From CAMDPA01 sp965223035 (lineage in GTDB: Bacteria; Pseudomonadota; Alphaproteobacteria; Rhizobiales; Hyphomicrobiaceae): a DNA stretch of 64,000 nucleotides. The notes below the pieces were generated by a model. The model searched no databases. It was not told where the DNA came from and saw only the letters and a list, made by a program, of their open reading frames with translations. A program made the position numbers and the translations under genes. The DNA lies in NCBI GenBank assembly GCA_965223035.1, contig OZ244980.1, forward strand, positions 5,084,001-5,148,000, given 5' to 3'. Positions 37,151-45,271 of this stretch are shown here, piece by piece; the stretch's first letter is position 1; the number at the start of each line of letters is the position of its first letter.

Positions 37151-39766
37151 ATGCGGCATCCTCAATCTCATGCGGTTCTCCTGAGGCGTTACAACCTTGT
37201 TTGTGTCGTCGGCGGTGGGTTGCCGACGCTGGCCGACAATCTGCTACAGGCAGCTGAAATCGAATTTGCCAAACTCGGATATGTAATGTCGTCGGCCTTG
37301 CAGTCTAGCCTTGCAAGACTGTCGCCGAACGCGTTCTGCGAGACCACCATTTGGCTGCGTGACACACTGGCCCGCCAACTTGGTGCCGATCGCAATCACG
37401 TACCGCAGTTTCGGAACTTTCCTGAGGACATACCCGCAGATACCCACGCGCTCTGGGTCCAGCGCGTGCTGTCGCATTTCCTGCAGTCACCCGATCAGCC
37501 CTGCCTATTCTGCGATGCCCACGGCAACGTCCATGTCCTTAGCCCATGCGAGCATGTTGTCTGCGACACGTGTTTTGATGGTTCGAATTATTCAGGATGC
37601 CCGATCTGCAATGCCAAGGTCGACTCGAGTTCACCGTTTTTCAAACCGCCGGCCAAGGATCGCACGCGACTGGCGCGCGAAGTCGTTCATTTCAAGCGTC
37701 TGGAGCTTGGCAACTTTAATGCGGCTGTTGCGAATTTCGTACACGCTGTTACCAGCCGCGCACAGCCTCTCAGTCCGACGGATAGAGGCGACCTTGAAAC
37801 CGTAATTCGGGAATTAGGGCCAGCCGCGACCAATTTTCTGCCAGATCATATACCCGTCAAAGAAACAAGCGCCCTGCTCGTCGGCACCTTGCTCAAGCTC
37901 GGACACATCGATGCTGCCTTAGGGCAGGCCAAGGCGCGCCTGCGAACAGCGACCGACGTTCTTCGCACGATTGCCGTAATGTCCGGTGCTGATGCCTCGC
38001 TTCAAGGGGAGCTACACGCTAAACCTGTGACGGTGGTTCTGAAAGACGGCTATTGGCGACGCCTGGAAAAACAAGCCGGATTGAGGCCTTCCAATGCGGT
38101 GAACACCTACGAGACCTTTAGTCTGGTTCAGAACCATCGCTTCAAAGTCGCCAAGCTGCGGCGACCCGTCCGACGTGCACTTCTGTCCATTCTTGAAAAT
38201 TTTGATGCTGACCGCCTCGTTGAAGATATGCTCCGGCATCGATCATATTGGGTCTGGATCGGCGAGTTCCTTCATCCGCACGAATACGCCAAGCGATTTC
38301 CGAACACCGCTCGCGCCTTTCGCGTTGTGCGCAAACGTGGTCCCGATGGCTCCTTGGCGCCTCTGTTTCAATCGTTTTACAGCCGACTGGAATGTGCGGT
38401 GAATGCCGGCGACGCCGCCGCCATGCTCGACGTTCTAAGCGAGCGTCCCGGCGAGTTTGCGCGTCGGCTCGATCATTTACTGCGCATTGCCCGAGATGAC
38501 AGTTTCACCACAGCGGCTGCCACCGATCGCTTCATCGAAGGTATCAATCAGCTCACAACGCCGATGCTGCTTTCTTTGCGCACACTGCTCGCGACTCGAT
38601 CCGAGCCGGTGCCCGTCCGTGTGTTCTGGCCCAAAGGAGGTGTCGCGTCTGGTGTCATCGAACCAGACAAGAGACAGCCGTTGTCAACGACGGTGATCGA
38701 CAAGCTCGTTGGACCACTCGAGGCGGAGCTTCTCGAAAGGTTCGTGCGCCTGCCGTTCTACAGCCACGCCATAGTCGACGAGGCCTTGCAGCAAATTGTT
38801 GTGCCGTTCAATGAGCGCACGGCTGCCAAAAGTGCTGTTGAACTGCCGCGCGGCTCAGTTGTGCCAATCGATCCCGGCCCTGTAGTTCGGCTTTTCCTTC
38901 ACTGGTGCCAACCCAAAAAAGGACCCCGCTGCGATCTTGATCTTTCTATCGGCCTTTACGACGGCGCGTGGAACTACAAGGGGGTCTGTTCTTACTATGA
39001 GCTAACGCATCCGCAGGGTGAGCGTGGCGACGCCGTTATTGCGCTTAGCTCTGGTGACTTCACAAGCGCCCCTTTCCCTGACGGTGCAACGGAATTCGTC
39101 GACGTCCATCGGTCACGCGCCGCCGCTCAGAGGATTCGATATGTGGTCATGGTCGTCACCGCCTACTCAGGGCTGCCTTTCAATGAGCTTGAACGCGCAT
39201 TCGCTGGCTTGATGATTCGCAACGACGTAAGCGGGAGACAGTTCGACCCACGCACCATCAAAACCAAGTTCGAGCTAAGGGGCCTCAACGGAATTTTTGT
39301 ACCCTTAGTGTTCGACCTTGAAACGGATCGCATGCATTGGCTCGACATCTACGCCAAAGGCCAATTCGCGTTCAACAATGTTGATACTTCAAACAAAGCG
39401 ATCCAATTCGTCTGCCCGAGTTTGATGACCTATTTCTCAAGTGGTCAGAGAGCCAGCATGTTTGACCTGGCATTGCTGCACGCCGCAGCGCGCTGTCAGC
39501 ACGTGCACCTGCGTGACGGCGAACATTTAGTAACGTTTAAGCGGCGAGGCGAAGAGACAGCAAATTCTTTCCTCAATCGCCTGCGCAATCGCCTTGCGCC
39601 TGAGACGGTGTCTAACATCGACTCAATCGGTAAGACGGCTTCCGTCCTTGCCTGTCTTTACGACGATGCAGGTATTGGTGATTTGGCGGACGGCAGCGCC
39701 ATCTATACACTATTTCGCAGCACACTGCCGGCAACCCTCAGCGCCAGCGACCTTTTGACGAACTAA
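37151..39766 (+). CDS. RING-finger/TerD-like protein (MXAN_6230/SCO0930-type family)
   Basis: An 871-residue soluble protein with a complete RING-HC zinc finger, rare in bacteria: Cys118, Cys121, Cys133, His135, Cys138, Cys141, Cys150, Cys153 (CLFC-x11-CEHVVCDTC-x8-CPIC). The N-terminus (1-110) has LLRRYNLVCVVGGGLP and the middle (160-570) is helical. Residues about 575-700 resemble a TerD β-sandwich (LFLHWCQPK, CDLDLSIGLYDG, GDFTSAPFPDGATEFVD, IRYVVMVVTAYSG). From memory this matches a named but uncharacterised family of bacterial RING proteins related to tellurite/stress (Ter) systems. TerD domains bind calcium; a RING could act as a ubiquitin-type ligase or simply bind protein. Clearly lower GC than its neighbours and alone, so probably transferred. 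Confidence 0.8.
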   Translation: MRHPQSHAVLLRRYNLVCVVGGGLPTLADNLLQAAEIEFAKLGYVMSSALQSSLARLSPNAFCETTIWLRDTLARQLGADRNHVPQFRNFPEDIPADTHALWVQRVLSHFLQSPDQPCLFCDAHGNVHVLSPCEHVVCDTCFDGSNYSGCPICNAKVDSSSPFFKPPAKDRTRLAREVVHFKRLELGNFNAAVANFVHAVTSRAQPLSPTDRGDLETVIRELGPAATNFLPDHIPVKETSALLVGTLLKLGHIDAALGQAKARLRTATDVLRTIAVMSGADASLQGELHAKPVTVVLKDGYWRRLEKQAGLRPSNAVNTYETFSLVQNHRFKVAKLRRPVRRALLSILENFDADRLVEDMLRHRSYWVWIGEFLHPHEYAKRFPNTARAFRVVRKRGPDGSLAPLFQSFYSRLECAVNAGDAAAMLDVLSERPGEFARRLDHLLRIARDDSFTTAAATDRFIEGINQLTTPMLLSLRTLLATRSEPVPVRVFWPKGGVASGVIEPDKRQPLSTTVIDKLVGPLEAELLERFVRLPFYSHAIVDEALQQIVVPFNERTAAKSAVELPRGSVVPIDPGPVVRLFLHWCQPKKGPRCDLDLSIGLYDGAWNYKGVCSYYELTHPQGERGDAVIALSSGDFTSAPFPDGATEFVDVHRSRAAAQRIRYVVMVVTAYSGLPFNELERAFAGLMIRNDVSGRQFDPRTIKTKFELRGLNGIFVPLVFDLETDRMHWLDIYAKGQFAFNNVDTSNKAIQFVCPSLMTYFSSGQRASMFDLALLHAAARCQHVHLRDGEHLVTFKRRGEETANSFLNRLRNRLAPETVSNIDSIGKTASVLACLYDDAGIGDLADGSAIYTLFRSTLPATLSASDLLTN

Positions 39767-39778
39767 AGCATTTGCCAC

Positions 39779-39998
39779 GTGTCGGCTACATCATTGTTTT
39801 ATGACGTCGTGATCGCAAAAGCTTCAAAGTTGGTCTCGGCCAAACAATCAAAGTGGGTTGTAGTTGAACTTGTGCGGCGCACAATGGAAGTCCGCTCCTG
39901 GCTACAGCAGATGTTGCCGGTCAGCAGCCGCTCAGACAAAATCAAATGTGCGAAAATCTCTGGACGCTACCCCCCAATCCCCACCCCGGAGCGCCCCG
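39779..39998 (+). other. end of the low-GC insert; possible small frame
   Basis: A GTG-started frame (ATSLFYDVVIAKASKLVSA...) runs here in lower-GC DNA before composition returns to normal at about 39960. It has no recognisable domain and may be a relic. The right boundary of the insert lies near here. Confidence 0.3.
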
Positions 39999-40862
39999 AT
40001 GCCCAGCCCCAGACCACGTCCCATCCGTCCCCCCGGCTGGCCCGAGCAGCGGCCGTTGGCGGTGTCGGTGTCGATCATGCTGGAAGGTTGGGCGGAGGGC
40101 GCGGTACCGGGCATCGGGCCGATGGGCAACCCACTCAAAGCCGGCGTGTTCGACACCCAGGCCCGGTCCTGGGGCGAATACGGCGCCAAGACCGGCGCCT
40201 GGCATCTGCTCGACCTGCTCGACAGCTGCAACGTGACGGCCACGTTCTATGTCAGCGGCGTACTGGCGGCGCGCCATCCCGACCTGATGCGCGCCATCGT
40301 CGCGGCCGGCCATGCGATCGGCCTGCACGCCTGGTCGCAACACATCATCCCGGCCACCCAAACCCGCGAGGAGGAGCACGCCGACCTCAAGCGGTGCATC
40401 GAAGCGCTCACCACCCATGCAGGCGTGCGGCCGCGCGGCTGGGTCAGCCCCCGCGCCACGCCGAGCCGCGATACGCCGGAGCTGCTGGTCCGGGAGGGCG
40501 TCGTCTGGCATGCCGACGCGTTCGATCAGGACACGCCCTACATGCAAAAAACCGCCAGCGGCGATATCCTCACCATCCCGTTCACCATGGAGGTCAACGA
40601 CTTTCCGCTGTGTGTGCGCTACGGCAACGCGCCGGCCGCATTCACCCGCGTGCTCGCCAGCATTCTCGATGGCTGGGCAGAGATCGGCAGCCCGGTGGCC
40701 TGCCTCGATCTCACAGCGCACGCCCACGTGTTCGGGCGTCCAGCCGGGCTCATCGTGTTCAAAGAGGCGCTGCGCATGGTCGCCCAGTCGCCGTCGGCCT
40801 GGCTCACCCATCACGCGCAGCTGGCCAGCCTTTATAAGCCGCTGCCGAGCGAGCCGCATTAG
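39999..40862 (+). CDS. Polysaccharide deacetylase family protein
   Basis: NodB-homology (carbohydrate esterase 4 / PuuE-like) enzyme, 287 residues. Seen: LAVSVSIMLEGWAEG with the first strand, WHLLDLLDSCNVTATFYVSG, HPDLMRAIVAAGHAIGLHAW with the zinc His in GLHAWSQH, PRGWVSPRATPS, and WHADAFDQDTPY. The N-terminal extension PSPRPRPIRPPGWPE and the missing signal peptide suggest a cytoplasmic amide- or imide-hydrolysing member (PuuE/allantoinase type), not a wall deacetylase. The ATG at 39999 is the first in normal-GC DNA. Confidence 0.8.
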   Translation: MPSPRPRPIRPPGWPEQRPLAVSVSIMLEGWAEGAVPGIGPMGNPLKAGVFDTQARSWGEYGAKTGAWHLLDLLDSCNVTATFYVSGVLAARHPDLMRAIVAAGHAIGLHAWSQHIIPATQTREEEHADLKRCIEALTTHAGVRPRGWVSPRATPSRDTPELLVREGVVWHADAFDQDTPYMQKTASGDILTIPFTMEVNDFPLCVRYGNAPAAFTRVLASILDGWAEIGSPVACLDLTAHAHVFGRPAGLIVFKEALRMVAQSPSAWLTHHAQLASLYKPLPSEPH

Positions 40863-41015
40863 CCGGTGTTCATATTGGGTCGACGCGGCACTGCATGGCT
40901 CAATGGGCAGTTGCGTCCGTCAGGTGAAAACCGTTCGGCTCCTATCCAGGGCATGCCGGCCGCGTCGACAGCTAAAACGATCTTGGTCCACAGCACCATC
41001 GTTCGGGTCCAGCTC
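40863..41015. other. intergenic between deacetylase and palindrome
   Basis: About 150 bases with no feature seen. Confidence 0.4.
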
Positions 41016-41151
41016 GAGCAACCTGCCTTTAATCGGGATCGTTCCGATTCCGATTAAAGGCAGAAAGTTGCTCTACACTTTAAGAGCGATCATCTTTGCG
41101 ACTTGAATCGGAACCGGCTGTGCGGTTCCGATTTAAGGCGCGATGATCTAG
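41016..41151. repeat. Composite palindromic repeat A-linker-B
   Basis: Module A (GAGCAACCTGCCTTTAATC...GATTAAAGGCAGAAAGTTGCTCTA), linker CACTTTAAGAGCGATCATC, module B (ACTTGAATCGGAACCG, loop GCTGTG, CGGTTCCGATTTAAGGCGC) ending GATGATCTAG. The AAAG inserted before TTGC also occurs at 16.5, 21.5 and 57.9 kb. Confidence 0.92.
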
Positions 41152-41237
41152 GCTGCGGTTCAAAGGCGTGCAATGGTCGGGTGATCGCCATGCACCGCGG
41201 GCGCCGTGCCCGGCCAACAAGGTGCGACCACCCCATC

Positions 41238-42260
41238 ATGGACTTCGGGATCTTCGACCATCTGGATGCGGACGGACAGCCGCTGCAAGACACCTACGAG
41301 ACGCGGCTCAAGGTGATCGAGGCCTATGATCGGCTGGGCTTTCGCAGCTACCACGTGGCCGAGCACCACTTTACCCCACTCGGCATGGCCGCCGCGCCGT
41401 CGGTGTTTCTGGCCGCCGTCGCGCAGCGGACCCGACGTCTGCGATTTGGGCCGCTGATCTATGCGGTGCCGTTCTCCCATCCGATCCGGCTCGCCGAGGA
41501 GATCGCCATGCTCGACCACATGAGCGGCGGGCGCATGGAGATGGGCTTCGGCCGGGGCGCCTCGCCGATCGAGCTGGGCTATGTCGGCCACCACCAGACC
41601 AGCGCCAACGAAACCTTCCAAGAGGGGCTCGAGGTGATCCTGGCGGCGCTGACTTCGGAGCGGCTGACCCACCATGGCGCCCGCTACCACTTCGACGACG
41701 TGCCGATCATGCTCAGGCCGTTGCAGACCCCGCATCCGCCGTTGTGGTACGGGCTGCATTCAACGGCCAGCGCGGAGCGCGTGGCGCGCCAGGGTTGGAA
41801 CGTGGTCACCAACGAGCGACCGGCCAACGCCGCCGGCGTGTTCCAGCGCTTCCGACAGGTGTGGCACGAGGTGCATGGTGCGGCGGTGGCGCTGCCGATG
41901 ATGGGTCTGGTGCGGCACATCGTGGTCGCCGACACCGACGCCGCGGCGCTGGCCATCGCCCGCCGCGCCTACCGGGCCTGGTTGGCGAGCTTCATCTACC
42001 TGTTCGATCTGCATGGCGCGAGGCCCGCGCATTGGCAGCGCTCGGTCTCGTTTGACGCTTTGCGTGATGAAGAGGAAAAAGGCATCGCTGGCTGCCCTGC
42101 CACGGTGATCGACTGGCTGGCCAAACACATTGAGCAGATCGGCGCCAACTACCTCGTCGGTCAGCATCAGTTTGGCGACATGACCAAGGCGGAAACGCTG
42201 CACTCGCTGGGGCTGTTTGCCGGTGAGGTGATGCCGCAATTGCGCCGCCGGTTCGGCTGA
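41238..42260 (+). CDS. LLM class flavin-dependent oxidoreductase
   Basis: Second luciferase-like monooxygenase, 340 residues. MDFGIFDHLDADG start, YHVAEHHFTPLGMAAAPSVFL (residues ~39-59), RLRFGPLIYAVPFSHPIRLAEEIAMLDHMSGGRMEMGFGRG (72-112), PPLWYGLHSTASAERVA. Uses reduced flavin and O2; substrate unknown. The ATG at 41238 is chosen because the longer frame begins inside the palindromic repeat. It is followed by the Rieske oxygenase on the same strand after ~340 bases. Confidence 0.87.
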   Translation: MDFGIFDHLDADGQPLQDTYETRLKVIEAYDRLGFRSYHVAEHHFTPLGMAAAPSVFLAAVAQRTRRLRFGPLIYAVPFSHPIRLAEEIAMLDHMSGGRMEMGFGRGASPIELGYVGHHQTSANETFQEGLEVILAALTSERLTHHGARYHFDDVPIMLRPLQTPHPPLWYGLHSTASAERVARQGWNVVTNERPANAAGVFQRFRQVWHEVHGAAVALPMMGLVRHIVVADTDAAALAIARRAYRAWLASFIYLFDLHGARPAHWQRSVSFDALRDEEEKGIAGCPATVIDWLAKHIEQIGANYLVGQHQFGDMTKAETLHSLGLFAGEVMPQLRRRFG

Positions 42261-42604
42261 AGCTGGCTTCAAGTGCGTTTGACCGTGAGCTGGACCGATC
42301 CCGCTCTCCCGCCCGGAGAAGCCGGCAACGATTGACGGCGAGGCGACGGCGCGGTTTGCTCTAGATTAAGGAGTGGAGAACGTCGTTGCCGTTGGTGGTC
42401 GGCGTGGCCTGAGCGGCACGACGGCTCGGGCCCTAGACCCTTTCTGCCTTAGGCGGAAGCGCCGTGCCATGGGGTGGCCCAGTGGACGAACGGGGCAGGG
42501 GAGCGGGGCAAGGGAGCGGGATGGTTCAAGCTAGCACTGGCTCGCTCTAAACATCACAGACCCAGGTGGCCAAAACCCGGCCGCCGGCAGTGGGAGGACA
42601 GACG
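42261..42604. other. intergenic with short-repeat pair
   Basis: Two degenerate GGTTCCAGCT-type copies, one inverted at about 42275-42305 and one direct at 42510-42549 (GGGATGGTTCAAGCTAGCAC), enclose about 200 bases without genes. Confidence 0.6.
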
Positions 42605-43894
42605 ATGCTGACAGCCGAAAAAAACAGGCTGCTGACGGAGATCGAGCGGGGACAGCCTATGGGCGATCTGTTGCGGCGCTACTGGCAGCCGATCGCCGGG
42701 GTCAGCGAGTTCGACGACAAGCCGATCAAGCCGATGCGGCTGTTCGGCGAAAATCTAGTTCTTTACAAAGACTTGTCCGGTCAGTTCGGCCTCGTCGACC
42801 GCCACTGCGCCCATCGCCGGGCGGATCTGTCCTACGGCTGGGTCGAGGATGGTGGCATTCGCTGCAGCTATCATGGCTGGCTGTTCAACGCGGCCGGTCA
42901 GTGCACCGAGCAGCCGTTCGACGACATCGCCAACCCGGGCACCCGGCTGAAGGAGCGATGTGCGGTCAAGGCCTACCCGGTGCGGCCGCTGGCCGGGCTG
43001 CTGTGGGCCTATATGGGTCCCGATCCGGCGCCGGAGTTGCCGGTTTGGGAGCCGTTCACCTGGGACAACGGCTTCGTCGAGGTGGTGTTCTGCGACATCC
43101 CGTGCAACTGGCTGCAGTGCCAGGAGAATTCGATTGATCCGGTGCATTTCGAATGGATGCACGACAACTGGATCGTGCGCATGAAGGGTGAGCTTGGCCC
43201 CTATGCGTCAAAACACCTGCGGCTGGCCTTCGATGAGTTCGAGTTCGGCTTCCAGTATCGCCGGATCCGCGAGGGCATGGACGAGCAGCATCCGATGTGG
43301 ACCGTGGGACGCGTCGCGTTGTGGCCCAACGGCTTCTTCCTGGGTGGCCATTTCGAATGGCGCGTGCCGGTCGACAACGAGAATTCGCTGTGCGTGTGCT
43401 GGTTCTTCTCGCGGGTGCCGAACGATCTCGGCCCCTACCAGCAGACGCGGATTCCGACCTGGTACGGGCCGATCAAGGAGCCGAACGGGCGCTGGATCAC
43501 CTCTCACATCATCAATCAGGATATCGTCAGTTGGGTCGGCCAAGGCATCATCTCCGATCGCACCCAGGAGAAATTGGGCGCCTCCGACGTCGGCATTACG
43601 ATGATGCGCAAGCGGTTTTTCGACGATCTTGACAGCGTTGCCCGCGGCGAGGATCCCTCAGGCCTGATCCGCGACCCCGAGCGCGCGCGCTGCGTGCGGT
43701 TGCCGATTGCCGAGCCCCGCTTGCACCGCGACGGCCTCACCTTGGAAGAGAGCAAGCAGCATCCGCTGCTCAAGGGCCGGCTCAATGGCAACCGTTGGGT
43801 GGCGGGCCAGCCCGATCATGTCTTCAACGCCTACATGGAGGCGATGGGCGTGCCGGAGCGCAAGCGTCCCTTGGTGCCAAAGGCCGCGGAATAG
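42605..43894 (+). CDS. Rieske [2Fe-2S] aromatic ring-hydroxylating oxygenase, α subunit
   Basis: Oxygenase subunit of about 429 residues. Rieske domain: CAHRRADLSYGW and CSYHGWLFNAAG supply the two Cys and two His. Catalytic domain: NSIDPVHFEWMHDN holds the mononuclear iron His pair and the bridging Asp. The C-terminal WVAGQPDHVFNAYMEAMG is typical of phthalate 4,5-dioxygenase/vanillate-demethylase-type (homo-oligomeric α) members. The ATG at 42605 has GGAGGA six bases before it. No reductase or ferredoxin gene is adjacent, so electrons must come from elsewhere. Substrate unknown, aromatic acid likely. Confidence 0.9.
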   Translation: MLTAEKNRLLTEIERGQPMGDLLRRYWQPIAGVSEFDDKPIKPMRLFGENLVLYKDLSGQFGLVDRHCAHRRADLSYGWVEDGGIRCSYHGWLFNAAGQCTEQPFDDIANPGTRLKERCAVKAYPVRPLAGLLWAYMGPDPAPELPVWEPFTWDNGFVEVVFCDIPCNWLQCQENSIDPVHFEWMHDNWIVRMKGELGPYASKHLRLAFDEFEFGFQYRRIREGMDEQHPMWTVGRVALWPNGFFLGGHFEWRVPVDNENSLCVCWFFSRVPNDLGPYQQTRIPTWYGPIKEPNGRWITSHIINQDIVSWVGQGIISDRTQEKLGASDVGITMMRKRFFDDLDSVARGEDPSGLIRDPERARCVRLPIAEPRLHRDGLTLEESKQHPLLKGRLNGNRWVAGQPDHVFNAYMEAMGVPERKRPLVPKAAE

Positions 43895-44046
43895 GGCTGG
43901 CGCGCCGATAGCGGCGCCCAAACGGTCGGGTCGCAGGCGGCCGGTTTGGCTGTTCGCGCCACGACGGCCCTGCAATCTGCGTCGGGGTTGCCCTCGCGCG
44001 CCGTCTCGGCAATAAGCAGCGCCGCAGGTGATCGATCGGAGCCCCC

Positions 44047-44754
44047 ATGCGCGCGCTCAGGCTGGTGTTTGACCTTGACGACACGCTCTATCCGGAGCGG
44101 CAATTCGCCATCTCCGGCTTTCAGGCGTGCGAGCGCTGGCTCATCCATCAACATGGTGTCGGCCAAGACATTGCCCAGGAGATGCTGCGCGCATTGGACG
44201 ACGGTTTGATGCGTCATCTGTTCGACGCGGCGCTATACAGGCATCTGCCCGATCGCACGCCCGAGCAGCTTAGCAGCTTCATTGAGATCTACCGCCTGCA
44301 CCAGCCCAACATACAATTGTACGATGACGCCGATCAGATCTTGGCGCGGTATCGCGCCGACGGCTGCACGATGGGGCTGATCACCGACGGCCAGGACGAT
44401 GTGCAGTCCTCTAAGGTGCGGGCGCTGGGTGTCGAGGCGTACTTCGCTCACATAATCTATACCCATGCGCTCGGTGGGCGCGCGTTTTCCAAGCCAAATC
44501 CAAAGGCCTTCCAAGTGATGGAGCACAGCCTGGGCCGTCCCGGCGACCAATTCGTCTACGTCGGTGACAATCCGGCCAAGGACTTCGTGGCGCCCAATCA
44601 GATGGGCTGGATTACCGTCCAGGTCGATCGCGAGAACCGCATTCACGCCGGCGCCCAGACTGCCGAGGGCGGGGAACCCCAGCACATGATCGACACATTG
44701 GCCGATCTACCCGCCGTGCTGGAGCAGGCCGCGCCTGGTCACCGTGCCAGTTGA
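44047..44754 (+). CDS. HAD superfamily hydrolase
   Basis: Phosphatase-like enzyme of 235 residues. Motif I is FDLDDTLYPE (nucleophile Asp, second Asp), motif II ITDGQ, motif III Lys in FSKPNPKAFQVM, motif IV GDNPAKDF. The cap of about 90 residues is helical (C1 type), like pyrimidine 5'-nucleotidases and phosphoglycolate-type phosphatases. The gene is 150 bases after the Rieske gene, same strand. Substrate unknown. Confidence 0.85.
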   Translation: MRALRLVFDLDDTLYPERQFAISGFQACERWLIHQHGVGQDIAQEMLRALDDGLMRHLFDAALYRHLPDRTPEQLSSFIEIYRLHQPNIQLYDDADQILARYRADGCTMGLITDGQDDVQSSKVRALGVEAYFAHIIYTHALGGRAFSKPNPKAFQVMEHSLGRPGDQFVYVGDNPAKDFVAPNQMGWITVQVDRENRIHAGAQTAEGGEPQHMIDTLADLPAVLEQAAPGHRAS

Positions 44755-44797
44755 CCGCCGGCGCGCCGCGATCCACGCCAGCCAGATCATGTCCGCC
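44755..44797. other. spacer with GTCCGCC half-palindrome
   Basis: GATCATGTCCGCCTAG stands directly before the composite palindrome and shares its TAG. Confidence 0.5.
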
Positions 44798-44931
44798 TAG
44801 TGCAGCCTGTCTTTAATCGGATTCGCATCGATCCCGATTAAAGACAGGCTGCTCTACGCTTTAAGAGCGATCATCTTTGCGCCTTAAATCGGAACCGGCT
44901 TTGCGGTTCCGATTTAAGGCACGATGATCTC
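44798..44931. repeat. Composite palindromic repeat A-linker-B
   Basis: TAGTGCAGCCTGTCTTTAATC pairs with GATTAAAGACAGGCTGCTCTA: four stem bases differ from the consensus, with matching changes in the other arm. Linker CGCTTTAAGAGCGATCATC and module B with the standard arms follow. Strong example of a compensated stem. Confidence 0.92.
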
Positions 44932-45013
44932 AGGCAGCATCGCCGTGTCGGCCCGCTCCCGCCCGGCCATCCACACAAGTCGGCCATCGGGTGGCCCCGT
45001 GGAGGAACGGGGC

Positions 45014-45050
45014 GGGGAGCGGGATGGCTCCAGTTCATCGTGAAATGCGA
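45014..45050 (+). repeat. Short dispersed repeat (GGTTCCAGCT family)
   Basis: GGGGAGCGGGATGGCTCCAG then TTCATCGTGAAATGCGAC, with CATCGGGTGG about 30 bases earlier as in other copies. Confidence 0.65.
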
Positions 45051-45271
45051 CAGCCCGCTGCAAACAGGTCACGCACTGCGCGCGGCCGCCGCCCCGGCGA
45101 CGGCTGCCTCGATTTTGCCGCTGGCCGGCCCCGCTCGCCCCCGAATCAGCTACTACCAACAATTAAGGCTGATAATTCAACAGCCTCGATATGGAAGCTG
45201 GACGCAGGGAGTGGCGCACGCGACGGTGTGCGCCGGCTGAACGCCGGAACCACGTCAATGGGGTTGTTACT
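45051..45271. other. intergenic upstream of DUF882 gene
   Basis: No feature seen between the short repeat and the gene start. Confidence 0.4.

Noticed and set aside
41103..41237. Upstream extension of the second LLM gene
   Set aside because: It starts inside the palindromic repeat; the family start is at 41238.
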